Assembly: GCF_021354595.1 (NCBI RefSeq)
Contig: NZ_JADWYJ010000001.1
Location: 1,465,446 to 1,529,445, forward strand
Source: Maribellus sp. CM-23
Lineage (GTDB): Bacteria > Bacteroidota > Bacteroidia > Bacteroidales > Prolixibacteraceae
Reading direction: 5' to 3'
DNA: 64,000 nt
Positions 1 through 8,345 of this stretch are shown here, piece by piece; within the stretch, counting starts at the first letter, position 1; each line of letters begins with the position of its first letter. The notes beneath the pieces are model-generated. The model made no database searches. It worked only from the letters and a program-made list of their open reading frames with translations, and was not told the origin of the DNA. Made by a program: the position numbers and the translations under genes.

Positions 1-366
1 CCATTTCAGGTAATCGGCTATCCCGACACTCAGTTTGGCGATTTCACGTTTACGCCGGGAACCCGCGTGGGCATGTCAGCACATGTAGAGCAACAGGGGA
101 ATCTATGCTATGGCATAGACTTGCGCGGATTAAAAGCTGACAGCATTCGGTTTACGCTCAAATATATTCTTGATTTCTACCATAAAATGCCCGATAAATT
201 CTTTGCACGTCCCGACTTCTTCGATAAGTTGGCCGGTACAGATAAACTCCGCGAACAAATTTTGGCGGGATGGACAGAAGAACAGATCCGCGACAGTTGG
301 AAGGAAGAACTTTCGGAATACAAGCGAATGCGCAAAAAATATCTTTTATATGAGGATTTTGAATAG
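1..366 (+). CDS. DUF1343 (NamZ-like exo-beta-N-acetylmuramidase family) protein, C-terminal part
   Basis: The frame is open from base 1 with no start in the window, so this is the last ~121 residues of a gene that begins upstream. The tail has the look of the DUF1343 family: a G-x-x-C-x-G-x-x segment (GNLCYGIDLRG), then a helical stretch and an ending of the type W-K-x-E-L-x-x-Y-K-x-M-R-x-x-Y-L-L-Y. Characterised DUF1343 members (NamZ) release terminal N-acetylmuramic acid from peptidoglycan fragments, so a role in wall recycling or turnover is likely by family. An internal ATG at base 67 is probably not the true start, because the conserved segment begins before it. The catalytic N-terminal half is outside the window. 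Confidence 0.72.
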   Translation, partial: PFQVIGYPDTQFGDFTFTPGTRVGMSAHVEQQGNLCYGIDLRGLKADSIRFTLKYILDFYHKMPDKFFARPDFFDKLAGTDKLREQILAGWTEEQIRDSWKEELSEYKRMRKKYLLYEDFE

Positions 367-438
367 ATCGTTTTTTAATAAGGGAAGAAACAAAAGAGCT
401 GATTGATAAGTTAGATAAAGCAAAACAGTTATAAACAG

Positions 439-1104
439 ATGAAAGCAATAATAACCGGAGCAAGCGGCATGGTAGGAAAGGGTGTTCTTCTGGAATGCCT
501 CGACCATGAAGCCGTTACGGAGGTTTTGGTCATCAACCGAAACCCGCTCGGAATTCAGCATCCGAAATTAAAGGAAGTGATTCACCGTGATTTTGCCGAT
601 TTCACAGCTATACAATCCCAACTCGAAGGCTACGATGCCTGCTTCTTTTGCATGGGAGTGAGCTCTGTGGGCATGAATGAAGCCGATTACCGGCGGGTAA
701 CTTACGATTTCGCCCTGGCGCTGGCCCGGGTACTTCGCACCTTGAATCCGGACATGACCTTCAACTATGTTTCGGGGGTTGGCACCGACTCAACCGAAAA
801 AGGGAGAAGCATGTGGGCCCGCGTAAAAGGCAAAACCGAAAACGATCTGATCAGTCTTGGTTTTAAGCAAGCCTACATGTTCCGCCCGGGAATGATCATC
901 CCCAAAAGAGGAATCAAGTCGAGAACAAAACTTTACCAGTTTTTGTACGATTATTTTATGTGGCTGGTCAACCTGGTAAAGTTTCTTTCGCCCAACTCGG
1001 TGGTAGATACCACACAGGTGGGCAAAGCCATGATAAATTCAGCATTGAAGGGCTATTCCAAAAACGTATTAGCCCCCAAAGACATCATTATTCTGGCAAA
1101 GTAA
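439..1104 (+). CDS. NAD(P)-binding SDR-like protein (TIP30/HTATIP2-like)
   Basis: This 221-residue protein begins with a Rossmann nucleotide-binding motif GASGMVGKGVL (residues 7-17) and reads through as an atypical short-chain dehydrogenase of the NAD(P)-binding/TIP30-like group. The middle carries a YVSGVGTDSTEKG segment (about residue 109 onward), where a SSVGA-type motif is usual in this group. No signal peptide is present, so it is cytoplasmic. The substrate is unknown and these proteins are often annotated only as epimerases. It follows the DUF1343 gene by 72 bases and may be co-transcribed with it. The closely facing minus-strand gene ends 28 bases downstream. Confidence 0.75.
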   Translation: MKAIITGASGMVGKGVLLECLDHEAVTEVLVINRNPLGIQHPKLKEVIHRDFADFTAIQSQLEGYDACFFCMGVSSVGMNEADYRRVTYDFALALARVLRTLNPDMTFNYVSGVGTDSTEKGRSMWARVKGKTENDLISLGFKQAYMFRPGMIIPKRGIKSRTKLYQFLYDYFMWLVNLVKFLSPNSVVDTTQVGKAMINSALKGYSKNVLAPKDIIILAK

Positions 1105-1131
1105 AATCCGCCAAGCAGATTGCGACATCGG

Positions 1132-2478
1132 TTACATCAGGCCTTTTAACATGCCATGGTAGTACATTGGCTCCAGCCCGTGCACTTTCAACATCCACCA
1201 CATTCCGCGCTCTACCGCAGGGTCCAGCCACGGAATGGTTGGCATCAACTCTTTGTCGTAGCCAAATTCGCACATCAGCACCTTTCCGTACTCCGTTACG
1301 ATCGGACACGCAGAGTAACCGTTGTACGTTTCTTCGGGCTCGTTGCCTTCCATAATCGAAACCAGGTTGGCAGCAGCCACCGGAGCCTGCATGCGAATGG
1401 CCGCCCCTGTTTTGCTGGTACGCAGTCCACCCGCATCGCCAACCACCATAATGTTTTTATAATGCGTATGAACCAGTGTGGCATTGTCTACATCGGCCCA
1501 GCCACCGTGACGCAAATCGCCTGTCGTTATGGCCAGCGGAGAATTTCTCACAAAATCGGGCGCACTCATCGGCGGGATAAAATGAAGCAAATCATAATCC
1601 ACCGTGATCAATTTTGTATCGTCCACCGGCAAAGGTGCCAGGGTCGCTTCCTCTATCTGCTGAAAAACAGCCTTTTTTGCTGAAGTATCCACCGATACCA
1701 GGCGGTGTTTGTAAGATATTCCGATGTTCCGTTCGTCATAAATTTGCTGAAGGCGGTCTCCAAAAACCACGGGCGTCATCAGGTTGGTCGAATTCCCGAA
1801 ATACTGAATATCAAACCCGTCCCGGATCTCTTTGTCACGCAGAAAATCTTCGGTAATCAAACAGATCTTTTTAGGCGCGCCGCCGCATTTCAGTTTTGTG
1901 TAGGTGTCGGTAAACACCAGGCGGGAATCTTTGCGGCCGGAGGTAAGTTTCTCCATGGCCCGGTGGTATTTTATGGCTCCCTGATAATCGTAGATGCAGT
2001 GAGCATTTCCTTCGCCCAGCGTTTCACGCGAAATTCCTTCAATCAAATCGAAGTTCATCTGACAACCCGGTGTCAGTACCAAAAAGTCATAATCAATCTT
2101 CCCGCTCTTCTTTGTGCTTACATAGTTGGCATCCGGCACCAGTTCGGCCACCGAATCTTTTACCCACTTCACGCCTCTGGGAATCAGCTTTTCGGTAGAT
2201 CTTGTGACCTGCTCGGGAGAAAAAGTTCCCGATGCAATCAAGGTATAGCCCGGCTGGTAGAAATGTGTTTCGTTGGGCTCAACAATGGTAATATCAGGCG
2301 TTCGCAACTTATCGGTAAGGTAGGCAGCCATGGTTATTCCGGCAGCACCTCCCCCCACAATCAGTATCTTCGCCTTTGCTTTACTCTCTGAAAAAAAATC
2401 GTAAGTTCTCTCAGCAACAATGAGTCCACCAAGACCCAATGCCCCGTTCAAGAGAAATCTCCGTCGGTTAATGGCCAT
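1132..2478 (-). CDS. Tat-exported FAD oxidoreductase, sulfide:quinone reductase-like
   Basis: This is a 448-residue flavoprotein. The N-terminus carries a twin-arginine type signal (INRRRFLLNG, residues 3-12) followed by a hydrophobic stretch. The FAD motif GGGAAG is at 42-47 and a second FAD-contact segment VVGDAGG is at 344-350. Cysteines at C139 (TPGC) and C198 (KCGGAPKK) match the redox-cysteine positions and the K-C-x-G-A-P-x-K signature of sulfide:quinone oxidoreductases. The C-terminus has the Y-x-G-Y-x-x-C-P-x-V-T-x-Y-G-K segment typical of this family. The family oxidises sulfide to polysulfide/sulfur and passes electrons to quinone at the membrane. Export by Tat would place it on the periplasmic face. 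A role in sulfide detoxification is inferred. It is divergent from the SDR gene at 2710. Confidence 0.8.
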   Translation of the reverse strand: MAINRRRFLLNGALGLGGLIVAERTYDFFSESKAKAKILIVGGGAAGITMAAYLTDKLRTPDITIVEPNETHFYQPGYTLIASGTFSPEQVTRSTEKLIPRGVKWVKDSVAELVPDANYVSTKKSGKIDYDFLVLTPGCQMNFDLIEGISRETLGEGNAHCIYDYQGAIKYHRAMEKLTSGRKDSRLVFTDTYTKLKCGGAPKKICLITEDFLRDKEIRDGFDIQYFGNSTNLMTPVVFGDRLQQIYDERNIGISYKHRLVSVDTSAKKAVFQQIEEATLAPLPVDDTKLITVDYDLLHFIPPMSAPDFVRNSPLAITTGDLRHGGWADVDNATLVHTHYKNIMVVGDAGGLRTSKTGAAIRMQAPVAAANLVSIMEGNEPEETYNGYSACPIVTEYGKVLMCEFGYDKELMPTIPWLDPAVERGMWWMLKVHGLEPMYYHGMLKGLM

Positions 2479-2709
2479 ATTTCGGTTTTTTAGTTGGTAA
2501 ATATTATAGGTGTCGCAAGGCTATCGAATTTTATCCTCTTAAGCATCTTTAATGCCAAAAGAAAGGTTGATTTTACATTTTATTAATGATGAATCAGGGA
2601 TTATTAGATCAAGTAAAACTATACTTGCAAACAAAATTCTTAGGGGCAACGATTTTTCCGGACAAGCCCCGTTACGGCAGAGAAAACTAACTTTATGAAC
2701 CAATAGATT

Positions 2710-3768
2710 ATGAAGACGATCGATAAATCAAAACCCGTACTGGTTACCGGTGCCACCGGTTATGTGGCAGGCTGGCTGGTAAAAAAACTTCTTGAAGAAG
2801 GATTAACGGTGCATGCAGCAGTTCGGAATCCAGACGATAAGGAAAAACTAAAATACCTCGACGGGATTGCCCAAAACACACCGGGTGAGATCCGTTATTT
2901 CAAGGCCGATTTACTTGAAGAAGGATCGTATGCCGAAGCCATGGCCGGTTGTGAGCTGGTTTTCCACACGGCATCGCCCTTTGTTACCGATGTAAAAGAT
3001 CCGCAGAAAGACCTCATCAACCCCGCCAAACTGGGAACCCGCAATGTACTGGAACAAGCCAACCAAACGGAATCGGTGAAGCGGGTGGTTCTTACCAGCA
3101 GTGTGGCTGCCATTTATGGCGACAATGCCGACCTGAACCACGCTCCCGGCAAGGTTTTTACAGAAGAAATCTGGAACACCAGCTCTTCACTCGAACATCA
3201 ACCTTACTCGTATTCCAAAACACTGGCCGAAAAAGAAGCCTGGAAAATTTGCGAAGAACAGCTGCAGTGGGAATTGGTGGTGATAAATCCCAGCCTGGTG
3301 ATTGGCCCGGCAATCAACCCTACGCAGGTTACTTCCGAAAGTTTCCGGATCATCCAGCCCTTTGGCGATGGCAAACTCAAAATGGGCGCACCCAAACTGG
3401 GCATGGGTTTGGTGGATGTACGCGATGTAGCCGAGGCACATTTTTTGGCCGGATTTAAACCCGACGCAAATGGCCGTTACATCATTTCAGGCCATAATAC
3501 CTGGTTTATCGACATGGCCAAAGCCCTTCAACCCAAATACGGCGACAAATACCCCATCCCGAAAAAGGAAATGCCCAAATGGCTAATCTGGTTGATGGGA
3601 CCAATGATCAACAAAGCCGTGACACGAAAATACATTTCACGCAACATGGGGCTCCCTTTTGTAGCGGATAATTCAAAAAGCATCAACGAACTGAAAATGA
3701 ATTACCGCTCTGTAGACGAATCGCTCAACGAGATGTTTCAGCAACTCATCGACAACGGTTTGATTTAA
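2710..3768 (+). CDS. NAD-dependent epimerase/dihydroflavonol-4-reductase-like SDR
   Basis: This 352-residue extended SDR has the nucleotide-binding motif GATGYVAGWLVKKLL (residues 15-29) and a Y-S-Y-S-K active-site segment (about 166-170). It resembles dihydroflavonol/cinnamoyl-CoA/aldehyde reductase-type members (HTASPF and SSVAAIYG segments are visible). It is soluble and cytoplasmic. The physiological substrate in bacteria is usually unknown and often a small ketone or aldehyde. It stands alone, with a divergent promoter region upstream (2479-2709) and a strong hairpin downstream (3806-3842). Confidence 0.78.
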   Translation: MKTIDKSKPVLVTGATGYVAGWLVKKLLEEGLTVHAAVRNPDDKEKLKYLDGIAQNTPGEIRYFKADLLEEGSYAEAMAGCELVFHTASPFVTDVKDPQKDLINPAKLGTRNVLEQANQTESVKRVVLTSSVAAIYGDNADLNHAPGKVFTEEIWNTSSSLEHQPYSYSKTLAEKEAWKICEEQLQWELVVINPSLVIGPAINPTQVTSESFRIIQPFGDGKLKMGAPKLGMGLVDVRDVAEAHFLAGFKPDANGRYIISGHNTWFIDMAKALQPKYGDKYPIPKKEMPKWLIWLMGPMINKAVTRKYISRNMGLPFVADNSKSINELKMNYRSVDESLNEMFQQLIDNGLI

Positions 3769-3805
3769 GAAACGGACACCGACATTTATCTCATTAATAC
3801 GTAAT

Positions 3806-3842
3806 AAGCCGGCCGATTAATCATTTAATTATCAGCCGGCTT
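3806..3842 (+). terminator. Rho-independent-like terminator after the SDR gene
   Basis: An inverted repeat AAGCCGGC (3806-3813) and GCCGGCTT (3835-3842) encloses an AT-rich loop that can itself partly pair. It lies 37 bases after the stop at 3768. A T-rich stretch begins a little further down rather than immediately, so termination efficiency is uncertain. Confidence 0.6.
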
Positions 3843-3912
3843 CATTCATTCACTCCCTTCATTTTTTCAGGGATTTTTTCCCTCCACAAGTTTATTGTTC
3901 ATTTTTTTGTGT

Positions 3913-3920
3913 TAGTTTTG
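3913..3920 (+). promoter_or_regulatory. Candidate -7 promoter box (TAGTTTTG)
   Basis: This is an exact match to the Bacteroidota -7 consensus TAnnTTTG, 33 bases before the ATG at 3954, which would give a leader of roughly 28 bases. A TTG lies at 3895-3897, but its spacing is shorter than usual for a -33 element. Confidence 0.4.
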
Positions 3921-3953
3921 TTTATTATTAAAATATTTTAATAACTCAAGAAA

Positions 3954-5237
3954 ATGAATAAGCTGCTATTGTACGTTACCATTTTGATTCTGGCGGTTGC
4001 CTGCCAGTCGAAATACCCCGGAGTTTCAGAAGAATACCACACCCTGCTCGACTCGGCTTTGGTGAAAGCCGGTGAAAATGCTGCGGAATTACAAAAGGCA
4101 CTTGCCGAAGCACCGGCAGACGAAAAGGAAGGAATGGCCTTTCTGATCAGCTACATGCCCGAACGCGACCTTACGACTTTAACGGCTGATTTTCTGCTCG
4201 AAAACAACCAGTATGCCTACAAAGCCCGCCGGGAATTCCCCTGGTGCGCTGCACTGCCCGATTCCATTTTTTTGAATGAAGTACTGCCTTACGCCAACAT
4301 TTCGGAAAACCGCGACCGCTGGAGACCCGATTTTTACGAACGCTTTTCAAAATATGTAAAAGACAAAGACAACATGGTGGATGCCCTGATGAACATTGCT
4401 CACAACATTCCGACCGAAGTGGATGTGGAGTACAACACCAAACGTTCGCGGGTCGACATCAGTCCTTTGCAGGCCATGAAAGAACACATGGCTACCTGCA
4501 GCGGGCTTTCCATTTTACTGACCGACGCCTACCGTTCGGTGGGAATTCCATCGCGCCTGGCCGGAACTGCCATGTGGACCAACTACAAAGGAAACCACAC
4601 CTGGAGTGAAGTTTGGGTGGACGGCGAATGGAAGTTTATTGAATACTATGTGGACACACTCGATCAGTCGTGGTTTGTTGCCGATGCAGGGAAAGCCGAT
4701 CCCGACAATATGTTGCACTGGATTTATGCCGCTTCGTATAAACCTACCGGCCTGCCTTACTATGCAGCCGTTGACGCTCCGTATGTGGCCAATGTGGTCA
4801 ACCTCAGCAACCTGCCCGAAGATGTGCGCGCGCGTTACGAACGCATGAAAGAAAGGGCCACTGGACTGAAGCCCTACATCTGGGGACACAACGTTACACA
4901 ACGTTACATTGATTTGTACGAAAAATCCGTGCAAAACAGCGCACTCGCCGAAGATGAACTACTGGCCAATGTGGTGGTTTTTGCCGACGAAAACACCAGC
5001 TCCAGCGAATCGCGCTTAAGTTGCAGAGTGGATGTGCAGAAAGACGACGAGAAGGTGAATTTTGGCTATTCGCCCCGCAAGACGGACGATCTGAACCACT
5101 TTCTTCAGTTTAAACTCAAAAAAAATACAAGCTATCAGTTCGTGGTAAGCAATCCCGAGCAGGCGATTGAAGAAACGTTTGCTGTAACCACCGGAAACGA
5201 CGCACAGCAAGACATTCAACTCATTCTATCGAAATAA
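3954..5237 (+). CDS. Transglutaminase-like superfamily lipoprotein
   Basis: This 427-residue protein has a lipoprotein signal, with lipobox LAVAC and the lipidated Cys at 17. The transglutaminase-like core is clear. The catalytic Cys is C182 in TCSGLS, followed by H215 in a GNHTWSEVWVDGEW block, with an acidic residue expected in the FIEYYVD segment just after. Proteins of this fold are usually peptidases or amidases rather than cross-linkers, so function is uncertain. The ~170 residues after the core form a beta-rich tail. It lies 25 bases upstream of the PNGase F-like gene and is likely co-transcribed, which suggests both act on an external glycoprotein or peptide. Confidence 0.82.
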   Translation: MNKLLLYVTILILAVACQSKYPGVSEEYHTLLDSALVKAGENAAELQKALAEAPADEKEGMAFLISYMPERDLTTLTADFLLENNQYAYKARREFPWCAALPDSIFLNEVLPYANISENRDRWRPDFYERFSKYVKDKDNMVDALMNIAHNIPTEVDVEYNTKRSRVDISPLQAMKEHMATCSGLSILLTDAYRSVGIPSRLAGTAMWTNYKGNHTWSEVWVDGEWKFIEYYVDTLDQSWFVADAGKADPDNMLHWIYAASYKPTGLPYYAAVDAPYVANVVNLSNLPEDVRARYERMKERATGLKPYIWGHNVTQRYIDLYEKSVQNSALAEDELLANVVVFADENTSSSESRLSCRVDVQKDDEKVNFGYSPRKTDDLNHFLQFKLKKNTSYQFVVSNPEQAIEETFAVTTGNDAQQDIQLILSK

Positions 5238-5262
5238 AAACTATTGAAAATATTGAAGCCCG

Positions 5263-7191
5263 ATGAATAAGAAACTTATTTTACTGGTCATTGTCCTGCT
5301 AAGTGGACAGCTGGCTTTTTCTCAAACTTCCAACGTTAAAGTATTCGACAAAGAAACCATTGTAACCGATCCCTCGCAGGGAGTGAAAAGCTTTGTTCAA
5401 TGGGGTGAATTTCCTCCCGCCAGCAAAGAAATCCGCCGCGTGGTGATGAACCTTACCCTGGCTTATCCCGAAGACCGGGCCATTGCGCATTGGGACTACA
5501 TGGACCGCGTAAAAATTCTGCGTCAGGGCGGGAAAAACGGCAAAGCAGTAAATTTTGAAATCGGCCGTATGCTTACTCCTTACGGAAGTAATTTCAAAGA
5601 AGGATGGAGCTTTACCTGGAGCATCGACGTAACCGATTTTCAGGCCTTTCTGCGCGACAGCGTGGAACTGGAATACATTCACTCGGGATACGAATCACCC
5701 GATCTGGGCTGGGACCTGAGTATTGATTTCGACATCACGTACGGCCCGCAAGTGGCTGATTTCATCACCGTTCAGAAAACATGGGATGGCAACTACCAAT
5801 ACGGAAACCCGGCCAACGACATCGAAAAACAGCTGGCCCCCATAAAAGTAAAAACCGCGAAAAATGCAGCTTTCGGCCGCTTTCGCATTCAACACACCGG
5901 ACACGGAATGGACCAGCCAAACGGATGTAGCGAGTTTTGCAGCCGCTGGCGCGAATTGCTTTTTGACGGGCAGGTGGTTGACCACCGTGATATGTGGAAA
6001 GATTGCGGCAACAACCCGCTTTACCCGCAGGGTGGAACCTGGATTTTTGACCGCGGTTACTGGTGTCCCGGAGATTTGCAGGTGCCTGACTTGGTCGATA
6101 TTCCGCTGGAAAAATCGAAACATACGCTCGACCTGAACATGGAGCCTTTTACGGCCAACAATATCGACCAGCCAAAAGAACAGATCACCTCGTACTTTTT
6201 TCAGTACGGAGCGCCGAACCGCGCCAACGATGTGATTATTGAGGAAATCATAGCACCGAACAGCAAAGACAACTACAACCGCTTCAATCCGCGGGGATTC
6301 AGCCCCATCATCAAGATCAGAAACCTGGGAAGCCAGGATCTCACCAGCCTTGACATTGTTTACAAAACAGTTGGTTTTGCGGAAAAGACATTCAAATGGG
6401 AAGGAAATCTGGGCTTTTACGAAGGCGCCCTTATTACGCTGCCCGGCGAAATTGATGCCCACCCCGGCACCAACACTTTTGTGGTGACCCTGAACGATCC
6501 GAACGGAGTTGCAGATGAGTGGGATGGCGATAACAGCCTCGAAGCAAGTTTCGAAGACATTCCGAATATCCCTTCAAAAATTGTGGTGGATTTTATGACC
6601 AATAACCGCCCAAAGGACAACTGGCTGTACATCGTAAACAGTTCGTACGATACGGTTTATGTCAAGACACCCGAAATGATGGACACTGCAACGACTTATC
6701 TTGACACGCTCGAATTAGCAGAAGGAAACTACTACATGCAGTTGGTTGACACGGCCGGGGAAGGACTGGAATTCTGGTTTTTAGCTGAAGCCGGTTACGG
6801 ACGCCTCCGCTTGAAGGACACCGAAGGCAACCTCGTTCATTTGTTTGAAAGTGATTGCGGAAACGGCCAGTTTTATGGCTTCAGGGCCGACAACGAAACC
6901 AAAGTTGATCCAAGCGTGCCACATCTTTCCGTAAACATTTATCCGCGCATGGTACGTGATTACGCCACCGTTTACACCACCACCAATAAGCCATCCACCT
7001 TAAAAATCCGGATCACAAAAGACGGTGAATATGTGGAAACACATGAGTTCACCAACATCAAAGACGCGCAAACCGGACTCGATCTGCGACATTTGGAAGA
7101 CGGACGTTATGTGATGGAGATATACGTAGACGGCGAACACAAAATGAACCGGAGGTTTAATAAAGTGCCTCAAAAAGGTAGAAGACATTAG
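5263..7191 (+). CDS. Secreted peptide-N-glycosidase F-related protein
   Basis: This 642-residue protein has a signal peptide (cleavage likely after LAFS, about residue 20). The middle resembles the PNGase F fold: a segment with HTGHGMDQPNGCSEFC (about residues 211-226), then a WKDCGNNPLYPQGGTW stretch and a RGYWCPGD motif. PNGase F-type enzymes cut the bond between Asn and the innermost GlcNAc of N-glycans. The C-terminal ~80 residues look like a type IX secretion sorting domain (an L-D-L-x-x-L-x-D-G-R-Y-V-M-E-I pattern near the end), so surface export or release is likely. The domain order and the paired transglutaminase-like lipoprotein suggest glycoprotein processing. Activity is inferred from family only. 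Confidence 0.75.
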   Translation: MNKKLILLVIVLLSGQLAFSQTSNVKVFDKETIVTDPSQGVKSFVQWGEFPPASKEIRRVVMNLTLAYPEDRAIAHWDYMDRVKILRQGGKNGKAVNFEIGRMLTPYGSNFKEGWSFTWSIDVTDFQAFLRDSVELEYIHSGYESPDLGWDLSIDFDITYGPQVADFITVQKTWDGNYQYGNPANDIEKQLAPIKVKTAKNAAFGRFRIQHTGHGMDQPNGCSEFCSRWRELLFDGQVVDHRDMWKDCGNNPLYPQGGTWIFDRGYWCPGDLQVPDLVDIPLEKSKHTLDLNMEPFTANNIDQPKEQITSYFFQYGAPNRANDVIIEEIIAPNSKDNYNRFNPRGFSPIIKIRNLGSQDLTSLDIVYKTVGFAEKTFKWEGNLGFYEGALITLPGEIDAHPGTNTFVVTLNDPNGVADEWDGDNSLEASFEDIPNIPSKIVVDFMTNNRPKDNWLYIVNSSYDTVYVKTPEMMDTATTYLDTLELAEGNYYMQLVDTAGEGLEFWFLAEAGYGRLRLKDTEGNLVHLFESDCGNGQFYGFRADNETKVDPSVPHLSVNIYPRMVRDYATVYTTTNKPSTLKIRITKDGEYVETHEFTNIKDAQTGLDLRHLEDGRYVMEIYVDGEHKMNRRFNKVPQKGRRH

Positions 7192-7218
7192 TAGAATTAA
7201 CTATTGATATTCGCTCAC

Positions 7219-7250
7219 TCAGCCGCTGTGTTAACAACAACAGCGGCTGA
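7219..7250 (+). terminator. Hairpin terminator after the PNGase F-like gene
   Basis: A perfect 10-bp stem TCAGCCGCTG (7219-7228) / CAGCGGCTGA (7241-7250) encloses a 12-base loop, 28 bases after the stop at 7191. The following bases are AATTTG, a weak T-tract. Confidence 0.6.
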
Positions 7251-7313
7251 AATTTGTCATTGAGTTAAATAAACCCGAATTTTGTTTTAAGTACAGAATT
7301 TAAATTAACTCAC

Positions 7314-8195
7314 ATGATCTTCGGCCATGTAGATAACCCGTCAGTAATTAATTTTGAGCTGCCTCCCGACCATAGCGACACGGCTAGAGTTTTAACGCAT
7401 GCAGAGCAAAAGAAGCAACCGGAAGTTTATGTGGGTTGTGCCAAATGGAACAGAACCGAATTAAAAGGATTTTACCCCCGGGGAACCAAAGATGAATTGC
7501 TTTATTATTCGTCGCAATTTAACAGCATCGAGCTGAATGCTTCATTTTATGGCACCCCATCTATTCCGCAGGTAACAGCCTGGCGTGACAAAACACCCGA
7601 TGATTTTAAATTTTTCCCAAAAATAACCCGCATCATCAGCCACTTTAAAAGGCTCAAAGATGTACACTACCTGCTTGACGAGTTTTGCCTGAACATCAGC
7701 CATTTCGAATCAAAACTAGGCATGGTATTTTTGCAGCTAAACGATAATTTTGCCCACAAGGACTTCAATCGCTTAAAGGATTTCATCCATATGTTTCCGA
7801 CAGGAATCCCACTGGCAGTGGAACTGAGGCACCCAGCCTGGTTCGACGATGAGGCCGTAGCCGCCGAACTTTATGCACTTTTGGAAGAGCGCAAAGTTGC
7901 AAATATAATTGTGGACACAGCGGGCCGCCGCGATTTGCTCCACATGCGGCTAACTTCGCCAACCGCTTTTGTCCGCTATGTGGGTGCCAACCATCCTACA
8001 GACTATACGCGGCTTGAAGACTGGATTGACCGCATTGAGAACTGGGTTGAAAACGGACTGGAGAATCTTTATTTCTTTGTTCATCAAAATACAGAAGAAG
8101 AATCGCCGCAACTGGCTGCCCATTTCATACAAAAACTGAACGAAAAACTTGGCCTGAATGTGAGAGGGCCTCATGTGAACGGCACTTTATTCTGA
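7314..8195 (+). CDS. DUF72 domain-containing protein
   Basis: This 293-residue cytoplasmic protein matches the DUF72 family: YVGCAKWNR near residue 39, a GFYPRGTKDELLYYSSQF block, an N-x-x-F-Y-x-x-P motif and a DFKFFPKITR segment, plus a later AVELRHPAW motif. DUF72 proteins adopt a TIM-barrel-like fold. The biochemical role is not established. It has its own transcription unit, bounded by a terminator upstream. The ~35 residues before the conserved core make the ATG at 7314 reasonable, although the true start could lie slightly downstream. Confidence 0.85.
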   Translation: MIFGHVDNPSVINFELPPDHSDTARVLTHAEQKKQPEVYVGCAKWNRTELKGFYPRGTKDELLYYSSQFNSIELNASFYGTPSIPQVTAWRDKTPDDFKFFPKITRIISHFKRLKDVHYLLDEFCLNISHFESKLGMVFLQLNDNFAHKDFNRLKDFIHMFPTGIPLAVELRHPAWFDDEAVAAELYALLEERKVANIIVDTAGRRDLLHMRLTSPTAFVRYVGANHPTDYTRLEDWIDRIENWVENGLENLYFFVHQNTEEESPQLAAHFIQKLNEKLGLNVRGPHVNGTLF

Positions 8196-8313
8196 GAAAC
8201 AGCTTCCTACAGACAACGGAAAATTAAAAACGCTAAAACCCACTATGTTAATGCTCTTACCCGGGCAACACACTAAAATCACAAAAGGTTATTTTAAAGC
8301 CCACTCAAAATAC

Positions 8314-8321
8314 TATTTTTG
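8314..8321 (+). promoter_or_regulatory. Candidate -7 box (TATTTTTG) that decides the cysteate synthase start
   Basis: This is an exact TAnnTTTG match. Transcription would begin near 8327, which makes the in-frame ATG at 8319 untranscribed. Translation would then start at 8334 or, better, at 8346. No convincing -33 TTTG was found. Confidence 0.45.
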
Positions 8322-8345
8322 TGCTTCTGTTCAATGATTGAAATA

